NCBI GenBank assembly: GCA_019637685.1
Contig: JAHBVF010000008.1
Location: 124,001-188,000, forward strand
Length of the DNA stretch: 64,000 nucleotides
Source of the DNA: Caldilineaceae bacterium
Lineage (GTDB): Bacteria; Chloroflexota; Anaerolineae; Caldilineales; Caldilineaceae
Reading direction: 5' to 3'
Shown one piece after another: positions 8,585 to 16,364 of this stretch. The notes below the pieces were generated by a model. The model was not told the origin of the DNA, ran no database searches, and saw only the letters and a list, made by a program, of their open reading frames with translations. Numbering within the stretch: position 1 is the first letter of the stretch; each line of letters starts with the position of its first letter. Position numbers and translations under genes: made by a program.

Positions 8585-8619
8585 TGTACTATACTACAGT
8601 AGGATAACATTCCTGTCAC
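8585..8619 (-). promoter_or_regulatory. Predicted aldolase promoter with overlapping operator-like palindrome
   Basis: On the minus strand GTGACA (plus 8614-8619) and TAGTAT (plus 8591-8596) are 17 bases apart. The -10 box overlaps the near-palindrome GTACTATACTAC at 8586-8597. Its TGTACTATA core (8585-8593) is repeated in the promoter at 6.5 kb. The FCD GntR protein encoded next door is the natural candidate ligand; this is inference. Confidence 0.5.
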
Positions 8620-8689
8620 TTTTCTTTTCCTGCGAGTGAAACTTTTGCAATATCTCTGTCGTTTTGCCTTCTTACGAAGGCATTATTAA

Positions 8690-8867
8690 GTGCAATCGTG
8701 ACTATTCAGCCATAAGCCAGCCGGTTAGCAAACGTCGGTTGAGTAGCCTGGGGCTGTTTCCAGGTGTATCGAAACCAGTTTGCGGGTCTATCCGCTTTGG
8801 TTTCGATACGGCCACATACTGCCGTGGCCTGCTCAACCGGCGCTGGGCTGAATAGTCACGTGCAATC
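8690..8867. mobile_element. MITE with 14-bp perfect terminal inverted repeats and 8-bp target duplication
   Basis: The element spans 8698-8859 (162 bases). Its ends are GTGACTATTCAGCC and the exact reverse complement (8846-8859). It is flanked by identical GTGCAATC copies at 8690-8697 and 8860-8867. Inside, further arms pair (GGTTGAGTAGCC with GGCCTGCTCAACC; TCGAAACCA with TGGTTTCGA), so the whole can fold into one long hairpin. It encodes nothing. Eight-base target duplication is known for IS66 and ISL3 families, either of which could supply the transposase. It separates the gntR gene from any upstream promoter. Confidence 0.8.
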
Positions 8868-8896
8868 AAATGCAAGTTAGTGGAATTGGATTGTCA

Positions 8897-9649
8897 ATGG
8901 CTTCGAAATCAAATTTTCAGAACCGCAAACTGAAACGACCACAATTTCTCTATCAGGTGGTGCAGGATGAGGTGAAGTCGTATATTATTGAGCAGGGGCT
9001 GATGCCAGGGGATGCGCTGCCCCCGGAGACGGAACTGGCCGAGCAGTTGGGCGTAAGTCGGAATTCAGTGCGCGAGGCGATCAAATCTCTGGAATCCTTG
9101 GGAATTGTCGAGGCCAGAACAGGTGCAGGTCTGTTTGTCCGCAACTTTTCTTTTGATCCTCTTTTGGAAAACCTGGCTTATGGCATGATGTTTGATCTTA
9201 AGGACCTGGCCGACATCCTTGAAGTCCGCTTTCACATCGAGCACAGTATGATCGACCAGGCCGTGGCTGCTGTTACCGAAGAACAACTGGAAGAGTTCGA
9301 TGCAATTCTGGAGCGGATGCGGGCCATTTTGGCCCAGGGCAAGGAATATCCAGAGGAGGATCGGCTGTTCCACCGTACATTGTGGGCCAATGTGAAAAAT
9401 CGGAGTGTGGGCAAGATTGTCGATGTGTTTTGGATGGTCTTTTCCCAGGCGCGCCAGCAGTCACCAATTCCATCCAATCCAGACCCCACGGAAATCTACG
9501 AGTGGCATGCATCTATTGTCGCATCGCTGAGAGCGCGTGACAATGAAGCTGCACGCGTGGCTATTGTGCGCCACTATGGCAATATCCAGGGCGTGCTGGA
9601 AGAGATGCGCGTTCGACGTATTAACCAGAATGCAGAAGTAGTGAAGTAG
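8897..9649 (+). CDS. GntR-family transcriptional regulator, FadR/FCD type
   Basis: 250 residues from ATG 8897; a start at 8870 also exists but lies three bases from the MITE target duplication, so the later ATG is preferred as ancestral. An N-terminal winged helix shows PPETELAEQLGVSRNSVREA and the wing ending GAGLFV. The C-terminal FCD ligand domain carries the metal/ligand-binding pattern with histidines in RFHIEHS, LFHRTLW and EWHASI. FCD regulators respond to small carboxylates or sugar acids and usually repress adjacent catabolic genes. It is divergent from the aldolase, whose promoter overlaps a palindrome. The inserted MITE may have altered its own expression. Confidence 0.88.
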   Translation: MASKSNFQNRKLKRPQFLYQVVQDEVKSYIIEQGLMPGDALPPETELAEQLGVSRNSVREAIKSLESLGIVEARTGAGLFVRNFSFDPLLENLAYGMMFDLKDLADILEVRFHIEHSMIDQAVAAVTEEQLEEFDAILERMRAILAQGKEYPEEDRLFHRTLWANVKNRSVGKIVDVFWMVFSQARQQSPIPSNPDPTEIYEWHASIVASLRARDNEAARVAIVRHYGNIQGVLEEMRVRRINQNAEVVK

Positions 9650-9762
9650 ATACACATCCAGTTCCTCCCTGGAAATTCCAACCGTCCATTCCAAAATTTC
9701 ATCCTTTCCTGGCGCAGATTGACCTGCCCCCAGGACATCCACTGGAATAGCTACGGAACCCC

Positions 9763-11163
9763 ATGAAAACAATTCTTTTTCTCGACAACTGGCTGATTGA
9801 AAAGCAGGTCTGCCTGGAACGGGTCTGGCACAGGCCCCGTTTTGTCAAGGAAGTTTTTGGTGACTTTCACCCCAATGTGCTGGGCTACGGCGGTTATGCC
9901 AGCATGTTTTGGGATGAACGTGTGGGCAAATATGTGATGTATGCCGCGGTCTATCCCCCCGAGGCGGATCCGGGCACTTTTGTGCTGCGCCTGGAGTCCG
10001 ACGACCCCTTCCAGTGGGATGATCCTCTGTATGACGTGGCAACGACACCGGCGTGGAAAGGCTTCAGGAATGTAGTGACGGACGAGCACGGGGAGCGCTT
10101 CTGGCCGATCTACATCAATTCCTTGGCCGGAACCCCCTTCGCCGAGCGTGGCTATCTCATGTCCACCTATCACCCCAACCGGCAAATTCGCCAGAGCATC
10201 ATTGGCTTCTCCCCTGATGGCCTGCACTTTGATTTGGGGCAGACCCGTGCCTGGCAACCGACCCGTGCCGACACCTGGTGTGGCTGGATATGGAATGAGC
10301 AGGGCGGCTTCTTTCAGATTCACACCCGGCCCGTCCACGTGGATCGGCGCATCTCCCTCGTCACCAGTGGCGACCTGGAGAATTTCGCACCGGCAGTGAC
10401 TGTATTGCAGCCAGACGCCTTTGACCTGCCGGGAACTGAATTTTACTCCATGCCCGCCGACCCCTATGAAGACCTTTTTATTGGTCAACTGCATCTCTTC
10501 AGCACGGATACCTTTGAGGACAAGCGCCGGGTCAAGATGGCCGGACGCATGCAAACCCATCTCACTTATAGCTACAACGGCCTCAACTGGTATCGCACAG
10601 CGCGGGAACCCTTTATTCCGACCCGGGAATATGGGGTGCTGGGCGGTGGTCAGGTCTATGGCATGGAAATGCTGCGCACGCAGGACAACAGACTGCTCTT
10701 CCTGGCCCACAGTTCGTGGGGCGAACACGCCTCCTATCCCGATATGCAGAAGGCCGGTTTTGACACGCGCGGGGCCTTTGGTCCGCTCTTCTATGAATTG
10801 CGGCTCGATGGATTCTGCTCCATGAAAACCTGGGGGAAAGACGGACTGTTGCGCACCAAAACGATTATCCCCCAGTCGGGAGAGCTGAGCCTGAACGTGC
10901 GCACGACCAGACACACAGCCGTGCGGGTGCAAATTCTGGATGGCGAGACCGGTGAGCCATTGTCCGGCTACACGTGGGACGATGCGGTTCCCATCAGCGG
11001 GGATCATCTCTTTGCCAAACCCGCCTGGCTGGGCCATCAGGACATCAGTGAACTGGTGGGCAGACCCGTGCGCCTGGAGGTGCAGATGCGCGAGGCCGAA
11101 CTCTTTGCCATCCGCATTCCTTGCCAGCTCTATATCGGCACGGAAGCAACAAATACTCTCTAA
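9763..11163 (+). CDS. Five-bladed propeller glycosidase-like protein
   Basis: 466 residues, no signal peptide. Repeated aromatic strand pairs and acidic blade turns such as GYASMFWDE near residue 48, GTEFYSMP near 226 and GGGQVYGME near 289 are in the style of GH32/GH43/GH68-type beta-propellers. The last 100 residues form a separate beta-sandwich-like module. I cannot assign a CAZy family. No second carbohydrate-binding module is seen. It is first in a plus-strand run with two Gfo/Idh dehydrogenases and a sugar aminotransferase, 113 bases after the regulator gene. It probably acts on a glycoside inside the cell. Start ATG 9763 has only a weak ribosome site. Confidence 0.6.
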   Translation: MKTILFLDNWLIEKQVCLERVWHRPRFVKEVFGDFHPNVLGYGGYASMFWDERVGKYVMYAAVYPPEADPGTFVLRLESDDPFQWDDPLYDVATTPAWKGFRNVVTDEHGERFWPIYINSLAGTPFAERGYLMSTYHPNRQIRQSIIGFSPDGLHFDLGQTRAWQPTRADTWCGWIWNEQGGFFQIHTRPVHVDRRISLVTSGDLENFAPAVTVLQPDAFDLPGTEFYSMPADPYEDLFIGQLHLFSTDTFEDKRRVKMAGRMQTHLTYSYNGLNWYRTAREPFIPTREYGVLGGGQVYGMEMLRTQDNRLLFLAHSSWGEHASYPDMQKAGFDTRGAFGPLFYELRLDGFCSMKTWGKDGLLRTKTIIPQSGELSLNVRTTRHTAVRVQILDGETGEPLSGYTWDDAVPISGDHLFAKPAWLGHQDISELVGRPVRLEVQMREAELFAIRIPCQLYIGTEATNTL

Positions 11164-11208
11164 TACCTGAACAATATCCTCGTCCCCCAAAACTGAAAGG
11201 CAATCTCC

Positions 11209-12243
11209 ATGCGTAAGATTCGTTTTGCCCAAGCAAGCGTCTCGATGATCCACGCCAACAGCTATCGCGACACACTGATGCTGTTGCCCGACGAAGTGGA
11301 GCTGGTCGGCTTTTACGATCCCGACCCGGAGAGCGTGCGCAAAAATCTCAAGGGCGCGGCCCAGAATGTGCCCTTCTATTCCAGCCTGGCGGAACTGTTG
11401 GAAAAGGCCAAGCCCGATGTAGTGATGGTTTCCACCTATCTCAAAGACATGCCCAGTTGGATGTTGCAGGTAGCCGAAGCCGGCGTTAATGTCTGGGCAG
11501 ATAAGCCCTTTGCCATCCATTCCAGCGAGCTGCTCCCCGTGGCCGAGGCAGTCAAGCGCAACAATCTCCACTTTTCCTGCGGCTATTCGTGGCGTTTTCA
11601 TCCCATCAGCCAGCTGATCAAAGAGAGCTACGACGCGGGCCTGTTGGGCAAGCCCTATTCCATCGAATTCCGTTTTCTCACCTCCAGCGTGGCCCGACGC
11701 AACCCCGACACCTGGTATATGAAACGCGCCGAAGCCGGCGGCGGTATCCTCAACTGGCTGGGCTGTCACTGGCTCGATCTCATGCGCTATATCACCAGCT
11801 CGGAAGTCAGCAAAGTCAGTGCGATCGAAGCCAATGTCAGCGGCCAGCCGATTGACGTGGAAGACGCGGCCGCGGTCTCCCTGCAATTTGACAACGGGAT
11901 GATCGGCAGTCTGCACACGGGCTACTTCACCTCCGGCGACGGCGAAATTTCCTTTGGCCTGCGCGGCTCCGACGGCTGGGTCAAATGGGAAGAGGCCGAC
12001 AAATCGGTCACCATCAAAAGCACCCATCCCGATTGGGCCAGCGCGCCGCGGCGGGAATTCGCCGTGCCCACCGCCGACGTCGGTGGCTACGGGGCCGAGG
12101 GCATGGCGCTGATCCGCCAATTTGCTGCTGCCATCCGCGGCGAAGGCAGCAGCGGCTATACAGTGGAAGATGCCATCCGTTCGCTCCAGATCATCGAAGC
12201 TGCCCACGAATCTGCCCGCACCGGGCAGACAATATCGCTCTAA
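11209..12243 (+). CDS. Gfo/Idh/MocA-family oxidoreductase (paralogue 1)
   Basis: 344 residues. The N-terminal Rossmann half is followed by the ADKPFAIH motif near residue 103 (the EKP motif of the family, here DKP). The C-terminal half has the GGGILNWLGCHWLD signature near 180, whose histidine is the usual catalytic residue. The nucleotide loop reads AQASVSMIHA rather than GxGxxG, which is odd. These enzymes oxidise or reduce sugars and inositols with NAD(P). GAAAGG lies nine bases before the ATG. The next gene is a clear paralogue, and the two may form a pair acting on successive or identical substrates. Confidence 0.87.
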   Translation: MRKIRFAQASVSMIHANSYRDTLMLLPDEVELVGFYDPDPESVRKNLKGAAQNVPFYSSLAELLEKAKPDVVMVSTYLKDMPSWMLQVAEAGVNVWADKPFAIHSSELLPVAEAVKRNNLHFSCGYSWRFHPISQLIKESYDAGLLGKPYSIEFRFLTSSVARRNPDTWYMKRAEAGGGILNWLGCHWLDLMRYITSSEVSKVSAIEANVSGQPIDVEDAAAVSLQFDNGMIGSLHTGYFTSGDGEISFGLRGSDGWVKWEEADKSVTIKSTHPDWASAPRREFAVPTADVGGYGAEGMALIRQFAAAIRGEGSSGYTVEDAIRSLQIIEAAHESARTGQTISL

Positions 12244-12369
12244 GTCCGGCCGGTTGTCGGCAAACACCTTTCGGGGAGCGGCCGCGGGACGCAAGCTCTG
12301 GCACAGCGTCTGGGGTCACTTCCCGAAAGGCACGTCTGCTCCCTACATAAGACTCTCAGGAAACCCATT

Positions 12370-13449
12370 ATGCAACCCATCACAGCCGCCTTACTGGGCG
12401 TCGAGCACCCCCACTCTTTGGCCCATCTGCGCACCCTCCAGGCTCTGCCCGAAGTAGGCGAAATTCTGCTCTGGGATGAGAACGAACAGGCGCTGGCCCA
12501 GGTGGTGGACACACAGGGCGCAAAGGTCAGTGCCACTTTCACCGATCTGGACAAATTGTTGGCACGGCCCGATCTCTTTTTTGTGATCGGAGCCTTGCGC
12601 AATGATTTGGGGCCAGATATTTTCATCCGTGTGTTGGAAGCGGGCAAGCATCTGATGGCAGAAAAACCCATCGGACGCACCGCGGCCGACACGACCCGGG
12701 TCATTGCCGTGGCCGAGCGCACAGGAACCCGTCTGGGTGTCTGCTATCAAAACCGCACACTGCCTTCCGTGCAACTCATGCGCCAGCTGATCGGCGACGG
12801 TCTGCTCGGCCCGCTCATCTCCGTCGAGATGCGGATGATCACCACACGGGTGGCGGCGCGCAACCCGCACAACTGGCTCTTCAACAATGCCTATGCCGGT
12901 GGGGGCATCCTTTCCTGGCTGGGCTGTCACTATATCGATATGATCCGCTATGTGACCGGCGATGAAATTGTGGCGGTGAGTGCAGAGGTGGCCACCCGCA
13001 GCGGCGAGACGATTGATGTGGAGGATGTGGCCACCCTCTCCCTGCGCTTTCGCTCCGGTGCAATCGGTTCGCTCCACGCGGGCTATATGATGGCCTTGAG
13101 CGGTGGCGGCTATCACAACAAAGCCGGCTACGACACCTACGGCGGCTTCAACGGTCAGCTTGGGCGCATCACCTGGAGTTCGCCCAGCTCGCCAACCAAA
13201 ATTGCAGCGGAAAGCATCCATCCGGCCTGGGCCAGCGCGCCCCAACGCGTCTTTGATCTCCCCGTGGCCGCGTCCCCGGCCTATGGCGGCGTCTCTGGCG
13301 AGCAGTTTATGCGTGGCTTCATCCTGGCGGCCCAGGGCCAGGGCGAAGCCTGGACCTCTGGCCGGGACGCGCTGCAAGTGGCGCGCATCGTCGATGCCGC
13401 CTACGAGTCGAGCCGGTCTGGTCGGCGGGTAGAGATTGCCACGACCTGA
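12370..13449 (+). CDS. Gfo/Idh/MocA-family oxidoreductase (paralogue 2)
   Basis: 359 residues. It aligns by eye along its length with the preceding gene: both share RNP..W, AGGGIL.WLGCH, IDVED and GAIGSLH/GMIGSLH blocks. It has the canonical AEKPIG motif near residue 97. The nucleotide loop is LLGVEHPHS, again not GxGxxG, so both paralogues share this divergence. Insertions after GYMM distinguish it. AGGA lies eight bases before ATG 12370. It is followed 28 bases later by the aminotransferase gene, suggesting oxidation of a hydroxyl then transamination. Confidence 0.87.
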   Translation: MQPITAALLGVEHPHSLAHLRTLQALPEVGEILLWDENEQALAQVVDTQGAKVSATFTDLDKLLARPDLFFVIGALRNDLGPDIFIRVLEAGKHLMAEKPIGRTAADTTRVIAVAERTGTRLGVCYQNRTLPSVQLMRQLIGDGLLGPLISVEMRMITTRVAARNPHNWLFNNAYAGGGILSWLGCHYIDMIRYVTGDEIVAVSAEVATRSGETIDVEDVATLSLRFRSGAIGSLHAGYMMALSGGGYHNKAGYDTYGGFNGQLGRITWSSPSSPTKIAAESIHPAWASAPQRVFDLPVAASPAYGGVSGEQFMRGFILAAQGQGEAWTSGRDALQVARIVDAAYESSRSGRRVEIATT

Positions 13450-13477
13450 CTTCTTCCTATCACCCTCAGGAGCAACT

Positions 13478-14728
13478 ATGAGCGAGCAACTTGCCATTCA
13501 CGGCGGGACACCAGTGCGCACCCAACCTTTTGGGGCTACCCACGATTTTGGCGAAGAAGACATTGCAGCCGTCTCCGAAGTTCTGCGCACGGGCAAAGTG
13601 GGCAAGGGCAGCCGTGTGGCCCAATTTGAGCATGACTTTGCGGCCAGGCACGGAGTGAAACACGCGGTGGCCGTCAATTCGGGCACATCGGCCATGCATC
13701 TCTGCATCGCTGCCATCAACCCCGACCCAGGCGATGAAATTATCGTCACCCCCTGGACATCGGCTGGCAGTCTGATCGGCGCGTTGCTGTACAATTGTGT
13801 GCCCATCTTCGCTGACATCGACGACACCTATACTCTGGACCCCGCGGATGTGGAAGCCAAAATCACCCCCCGCACCCGGGCTATTATCGCTGTCCATCTC
13901 TTCGGCAATCCCTGTGATATGGCCGCGCTGCGCGAGATCGCAGACCGCCACAAAATCTTTCTGATCGAAGATTGCTGTCAGGCCCACTTCGCCGAATTTC
14001 AGGGGCAAGTGGTGGGCACAATGGGCGATATCAACGGCTACAGCTTTGGGGGCAAGCACCTTTCGGCGGGAATGGGCGGCGCGGTACTCACCGACAATCC
14101 TGTGCTCTGGGAGCGTGCGGTTCTCTTTGGCGACGCGGCCCTGCCCCGCGCCAATGGCCCCTACGCGGGTCGACCCTATGCCAACTATTTTCTGGCTCCC
14201 AACTATCGCATCAACGATATGATCGGCGCGGTTTTGCTCACCCAACTGCAAAAGGTGGATGGCTATATCGAGCGCAAAATCCACGCCGCCCAGGAAATCA
14301 TCGGGCAGATCAGCGACATCGGGGAGATTACTCCCCAGCGGGTGCGGCCCGGCGATCGCAACACCTATTGGGTGCTGGGCTTCACTCTGGACACCGACCG
14401 CCTGGGCTGCAATGCCTGGGAATTCGCCGAGGCGCTGAACAAAGAGGGTATCCCCGCGGGTGGCCCGTATCTGGGCACAGGCCGCGAGGGGCCGCTCTAT
14501 CGCAATCCGTTCCTGGCCGAGCCAAACTGCTACGGACGCAGCCGCTTCCCCTTTGACTACGGGCGAGACAAGCCCATAGATTACCGTCACGCAGTATGCC
14601 CCAACGGCGAAGCACTGATGGCGCGTGGCTTCAACATTGCCATGCTCCCCAGTCTGGACGAAGAGGACATCCGCGACATCAGCCACGCCATCCACAAAGT
14701 AGCCGGTCACTATCTCACAGACAAGTGA
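13478..14728 (+). CDS. DegT/DnrJ/EryC1-family sugar aminotransferase
   Basis: 416 residues from ATG 13478, which has AGGAG seven bases upstream; a longer in-frame opening lies in the tail of the previous gene. PLP site motifs are present: NSGTSA (67-72), D165 in EDCCQAH, and Schiff-base lysine K193 in SFGGKHLSAG. The family transfers amino groups onto keto-sugars or keto-inositols (for example scyllo-inosose aminotransferases). Position directly after two sugar/inositol-type dehydrogenases fits a dehydrogenase plus aminotransferase couple, either forming an aminosugar or, in reverse, removing nitrogen from one. Direction cannot be decided from sequence. Confidence 0.88.
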   Translation: MSEQLAIHGGTPVRTQPFGATHDFGEEDIAAVSEVLRTGKVGKGSRVAQFEHDFAARHGVKHAVAVNSGTSAMHLCIAAINPDPGDEIIVTPWTSAGSLIGALLYNCVPIFADIDDTYTLDPADVEAKITPRTRAIIAVHLFGNPCDMAALREIADRHKIFLIEDCCQAHFAEFQGQVVGTMGDINGYSFGGKHLSAGMGGAVLTDNPVLWERAVLFGDAALPRANGPYAGRPYANYFLAPNYRINDMIGAVLLTQLQKVDGYIERKIHAAQEIIGQISDIGEITPQRVRPGDRNTYWVLGFTLDTDRLGCNAWEFAEALNKEGIPAGGPYLGTGREGPLYRNPFLAEPNCYGRSRFPFDYGRDKPIDYRHAVCPNGEALMARGFNIAMLPSLDEEDIRDISHAIHKVAGHYLTDK

Positions 14729-14794
14729 ACGCACAGGCAAGTGAGCCGTGTGCCCGACCCTATCCCACCCATTCTGATGACAGGAGTGCAATAG

Positions 14795-15703
14795 ATGGAA
14801 TATCGACAAATAGGCAAGAGTGATCTCAAAGTCAGCGCCATTGGGCTGGGCGCGGTGACCTTCAGCCGGGAAATCGACGACGCCACGGCCTTCACAATTA
14901 TCGATCACGCGTTGGACCGGGGCATCAATCTGATCGACACTGCCGAGGCCTACAACAAAGGCGGCTCGGAGAGTGTGGTGGGGGCTTGGCTCAAGGCCAG
15001 CGGCAAGCGCGACAAAGTGGTGCTCGCCACCAAACTGCTCCCACCCCTGACCGCGGAACGCATTCCCCAGGCCGCGGAGGCCAGTCTGCGCCGCTTGCAG
15101 ACGGATGTAATCGATCTCTACCAGATCCACGCCTTTGATAAAAACACGCCACTGGACGAGTCCCTGGCCGCGCTGGGCAAATTGGTTGATGAGGGCAAAG
15201 TGCGCTATTTGGGCTGTAGCAATTTTGCCGCCTGGCAGCTCTGCAAGGCCCTCTGGGTTGCCGACGTGCAGGGCCTGCCTCGGCTGGAATCCGTACAGCC
15301 CAACTACAATCTGGCCATCCGCGACATCGAACAGGAGATGCTTCCCCTCTGCGCCGACCAGCAGATCGGCGTCATCTCCTACAGCCCACTGGGCGCGGGT
15401 TTCCTCACCGGCAAATATAGCAAAAGCTGGACAGCACCCCAGGGCACGCGTTTTGACATCATCCCCGACCACTGGGCCGTCTACGAAAATGCCCTTTCCA
15501 TGGAGCGGATGGAGAAACTGCGCGCCAAAGCTGCCGAAACCGGACGTTCGATGGTCCAGTTGGCCCTGGCCTGGGCCTTTGGCCAGTCGGGCATCACCTC
15601 AACGCTGATCGGCAGCCGTCGCCTCGATCACATCGATCAGGCCTTTGAAGCCACCGAAGCAGGGCTGTCAGCAGAACTGCGGGCCGAGCTAAATAGCTGG
15701 TAG
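14795..15703 (+). CDS. Aldo/keto reductase (second copy)
   Basis: 302 residues with the complete tetrad D48, Y53, K80 and H112 (YQIHAFD), plus the family-typical SNFAAWQL near residue 143. It is of the same broad group as the 6.6-kb gene but diverged. AGGAG lies nine bases before ATG 14795. It follows the aminotransferase by 66 bases and probably belongs to the same transcript, reducing an aldehyde or keto-sugar with NADPH. Confidence 0.88.
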   Translation: MEYRQIGKSDLKVSAIGLGAVTFSREIDDATAFTIIDHALDRGINLIDTAEAYNKGGSESVVGAWLKASGKRDKVVLATKLLPPLTAERIPQAAEASLRRLQTDVIDLYQIHAFDKNTPLDESLAALGKLVDEGKVRYLGCSNFAAWQLCKALWVADVQGLPRLESVQPNYNLAIRDIEQEMLPLCADQQIGVISYSPLGAGFLTGKYSKSWTAPQGTRFDIIPDHWAVYENALSMERMEKLRAKAAETGRSMVQLALAWAFGQSGITSTLIGSRRLDHIDQAFEATEAGLSAELRAELNSW

Positions 15704-15730
15704 TGTGCTGGTATGTAAATAGCCACGGAT

Positions 15731-15874
15731 GAGTCTACAGCAAAAGGCTGACAGACCCACCGCGGAGACGCGGGGAACGCGGAGTTTCGCAGAGAATTTC
15801 AGGAGAGAATCCTTCTTTTTATCAGCGTTTATCAGTGTCTATCAGTGGCTCAGAAGGCTTTTTGTAGTAGAGTC
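15731..15874. repeat. MITE-like repeat family A, copy 1 (144 bp)
   Basis: It begins GAGTCTACAGCAAAAGGC and ends GGCTTTTTGTAGTAGAGTC, imperfect inverted ends. The interior (CGCGGAGACGCGGGG, then GGAGAATCCTTC and the TATCAGCGTTTATCAG stretch) matches copy 3 at 45.7 kb closely. It is non-coding and sits just before the NIPSNAP gene, so any promoter for that gene must lie within or after it. Confidence 0.7.
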
Positions 15875-15912
15875 ATCTGAGCAAATCCGTATCCTCTTCA
15901 AAAGGAGAGAAA

Positions 15913-16233
15913 ATGCTCTACGAGCTACGAATTTACGAGTGTCACCCCGGCCAGCGGGACGCCTGGGTGAAGTATATGGAGGAGGAGATCATCCCCTTTC
16001 AGGTTGCCAAGGGAATGGTGATTGTTGGCTCTTTTGTGGACGAACAAGACCCCAACCGCTACGTCTGGATGCGTCGCTTTGTGGACGAAGAGGAGCGTGT
16101 GCGCCTCTATGAGGCCGTCTACCAGTCGGACCACTGGAAGGATACTCTGGCCCCCCGCAACCCGTCGATGCTCAACCGGGAGACGATTCAGGTCATGCGC
16201 CTGAACCCAACGGCCAAGTCGGTCTTGCAGTAG
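15913..16233 (+). CDS. NIPSNAP-domain protein
   Basis: 106 residues, the size of a single NIPSNAP (PF07978) ferredoxin-like alpha/beta barrel. It opens MLYELRIYE, the family's typical first strand, then WVKYMEEEIIPF and YVWMRRFVDEEER. The AAGGAG-type site (AAAAGGAGAG) lies three bases before the ATG. The biochemical role of bacterial NIPSNAP proteins is not settled; they often accompany sugar and aromatic catabolism genes. It is the last plus-strand gene before the strong convergent terminator. Confidence 0.85.
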   Translation: MLYELRIYECHPGQRDAWVKYMEEEIIPFQVAKGMVIVGSFVDEQDPNRYVWMRRFVDEEERVRLYEAVYQSDHWKDTLAPRNPSMLNRETIQVMRLNPTAKSVLQ

Positions 16234-16260
16234 ACCAGAAACCTCTTGCGCAGAATAACC

Positions 16261-16308
16261 AGACCCGTGGCACGTGAGAAAGATTTCTTTCTCACGTGCC
16301 ACGGGTCT
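16261..16308. terminator. Strong bidirectional terminator hairpin
   Basis: Perfect arms of 23 bases (from AGACCCGTGGCACGTGAG) with a two-base loop, followed by CTTTG on the plus strand. It lies between the convergent NIPSNAP and MFS genes and would serve both. Confidence 0.8.
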
Positions 16309-16364
16309 CTTTGCGTTTCAGTGTCTCTGCACGGGGAACTCTGTGTGCCAAGGGACCGGTTCGC

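Noticed and set aside
9751-12294. Minus-strand open frame of about 850 codons opposite the sugar genes
   Set aside because: It overlaps two coherent plus-strand genes with clear motifs and ribosome sites; a composition artefact.
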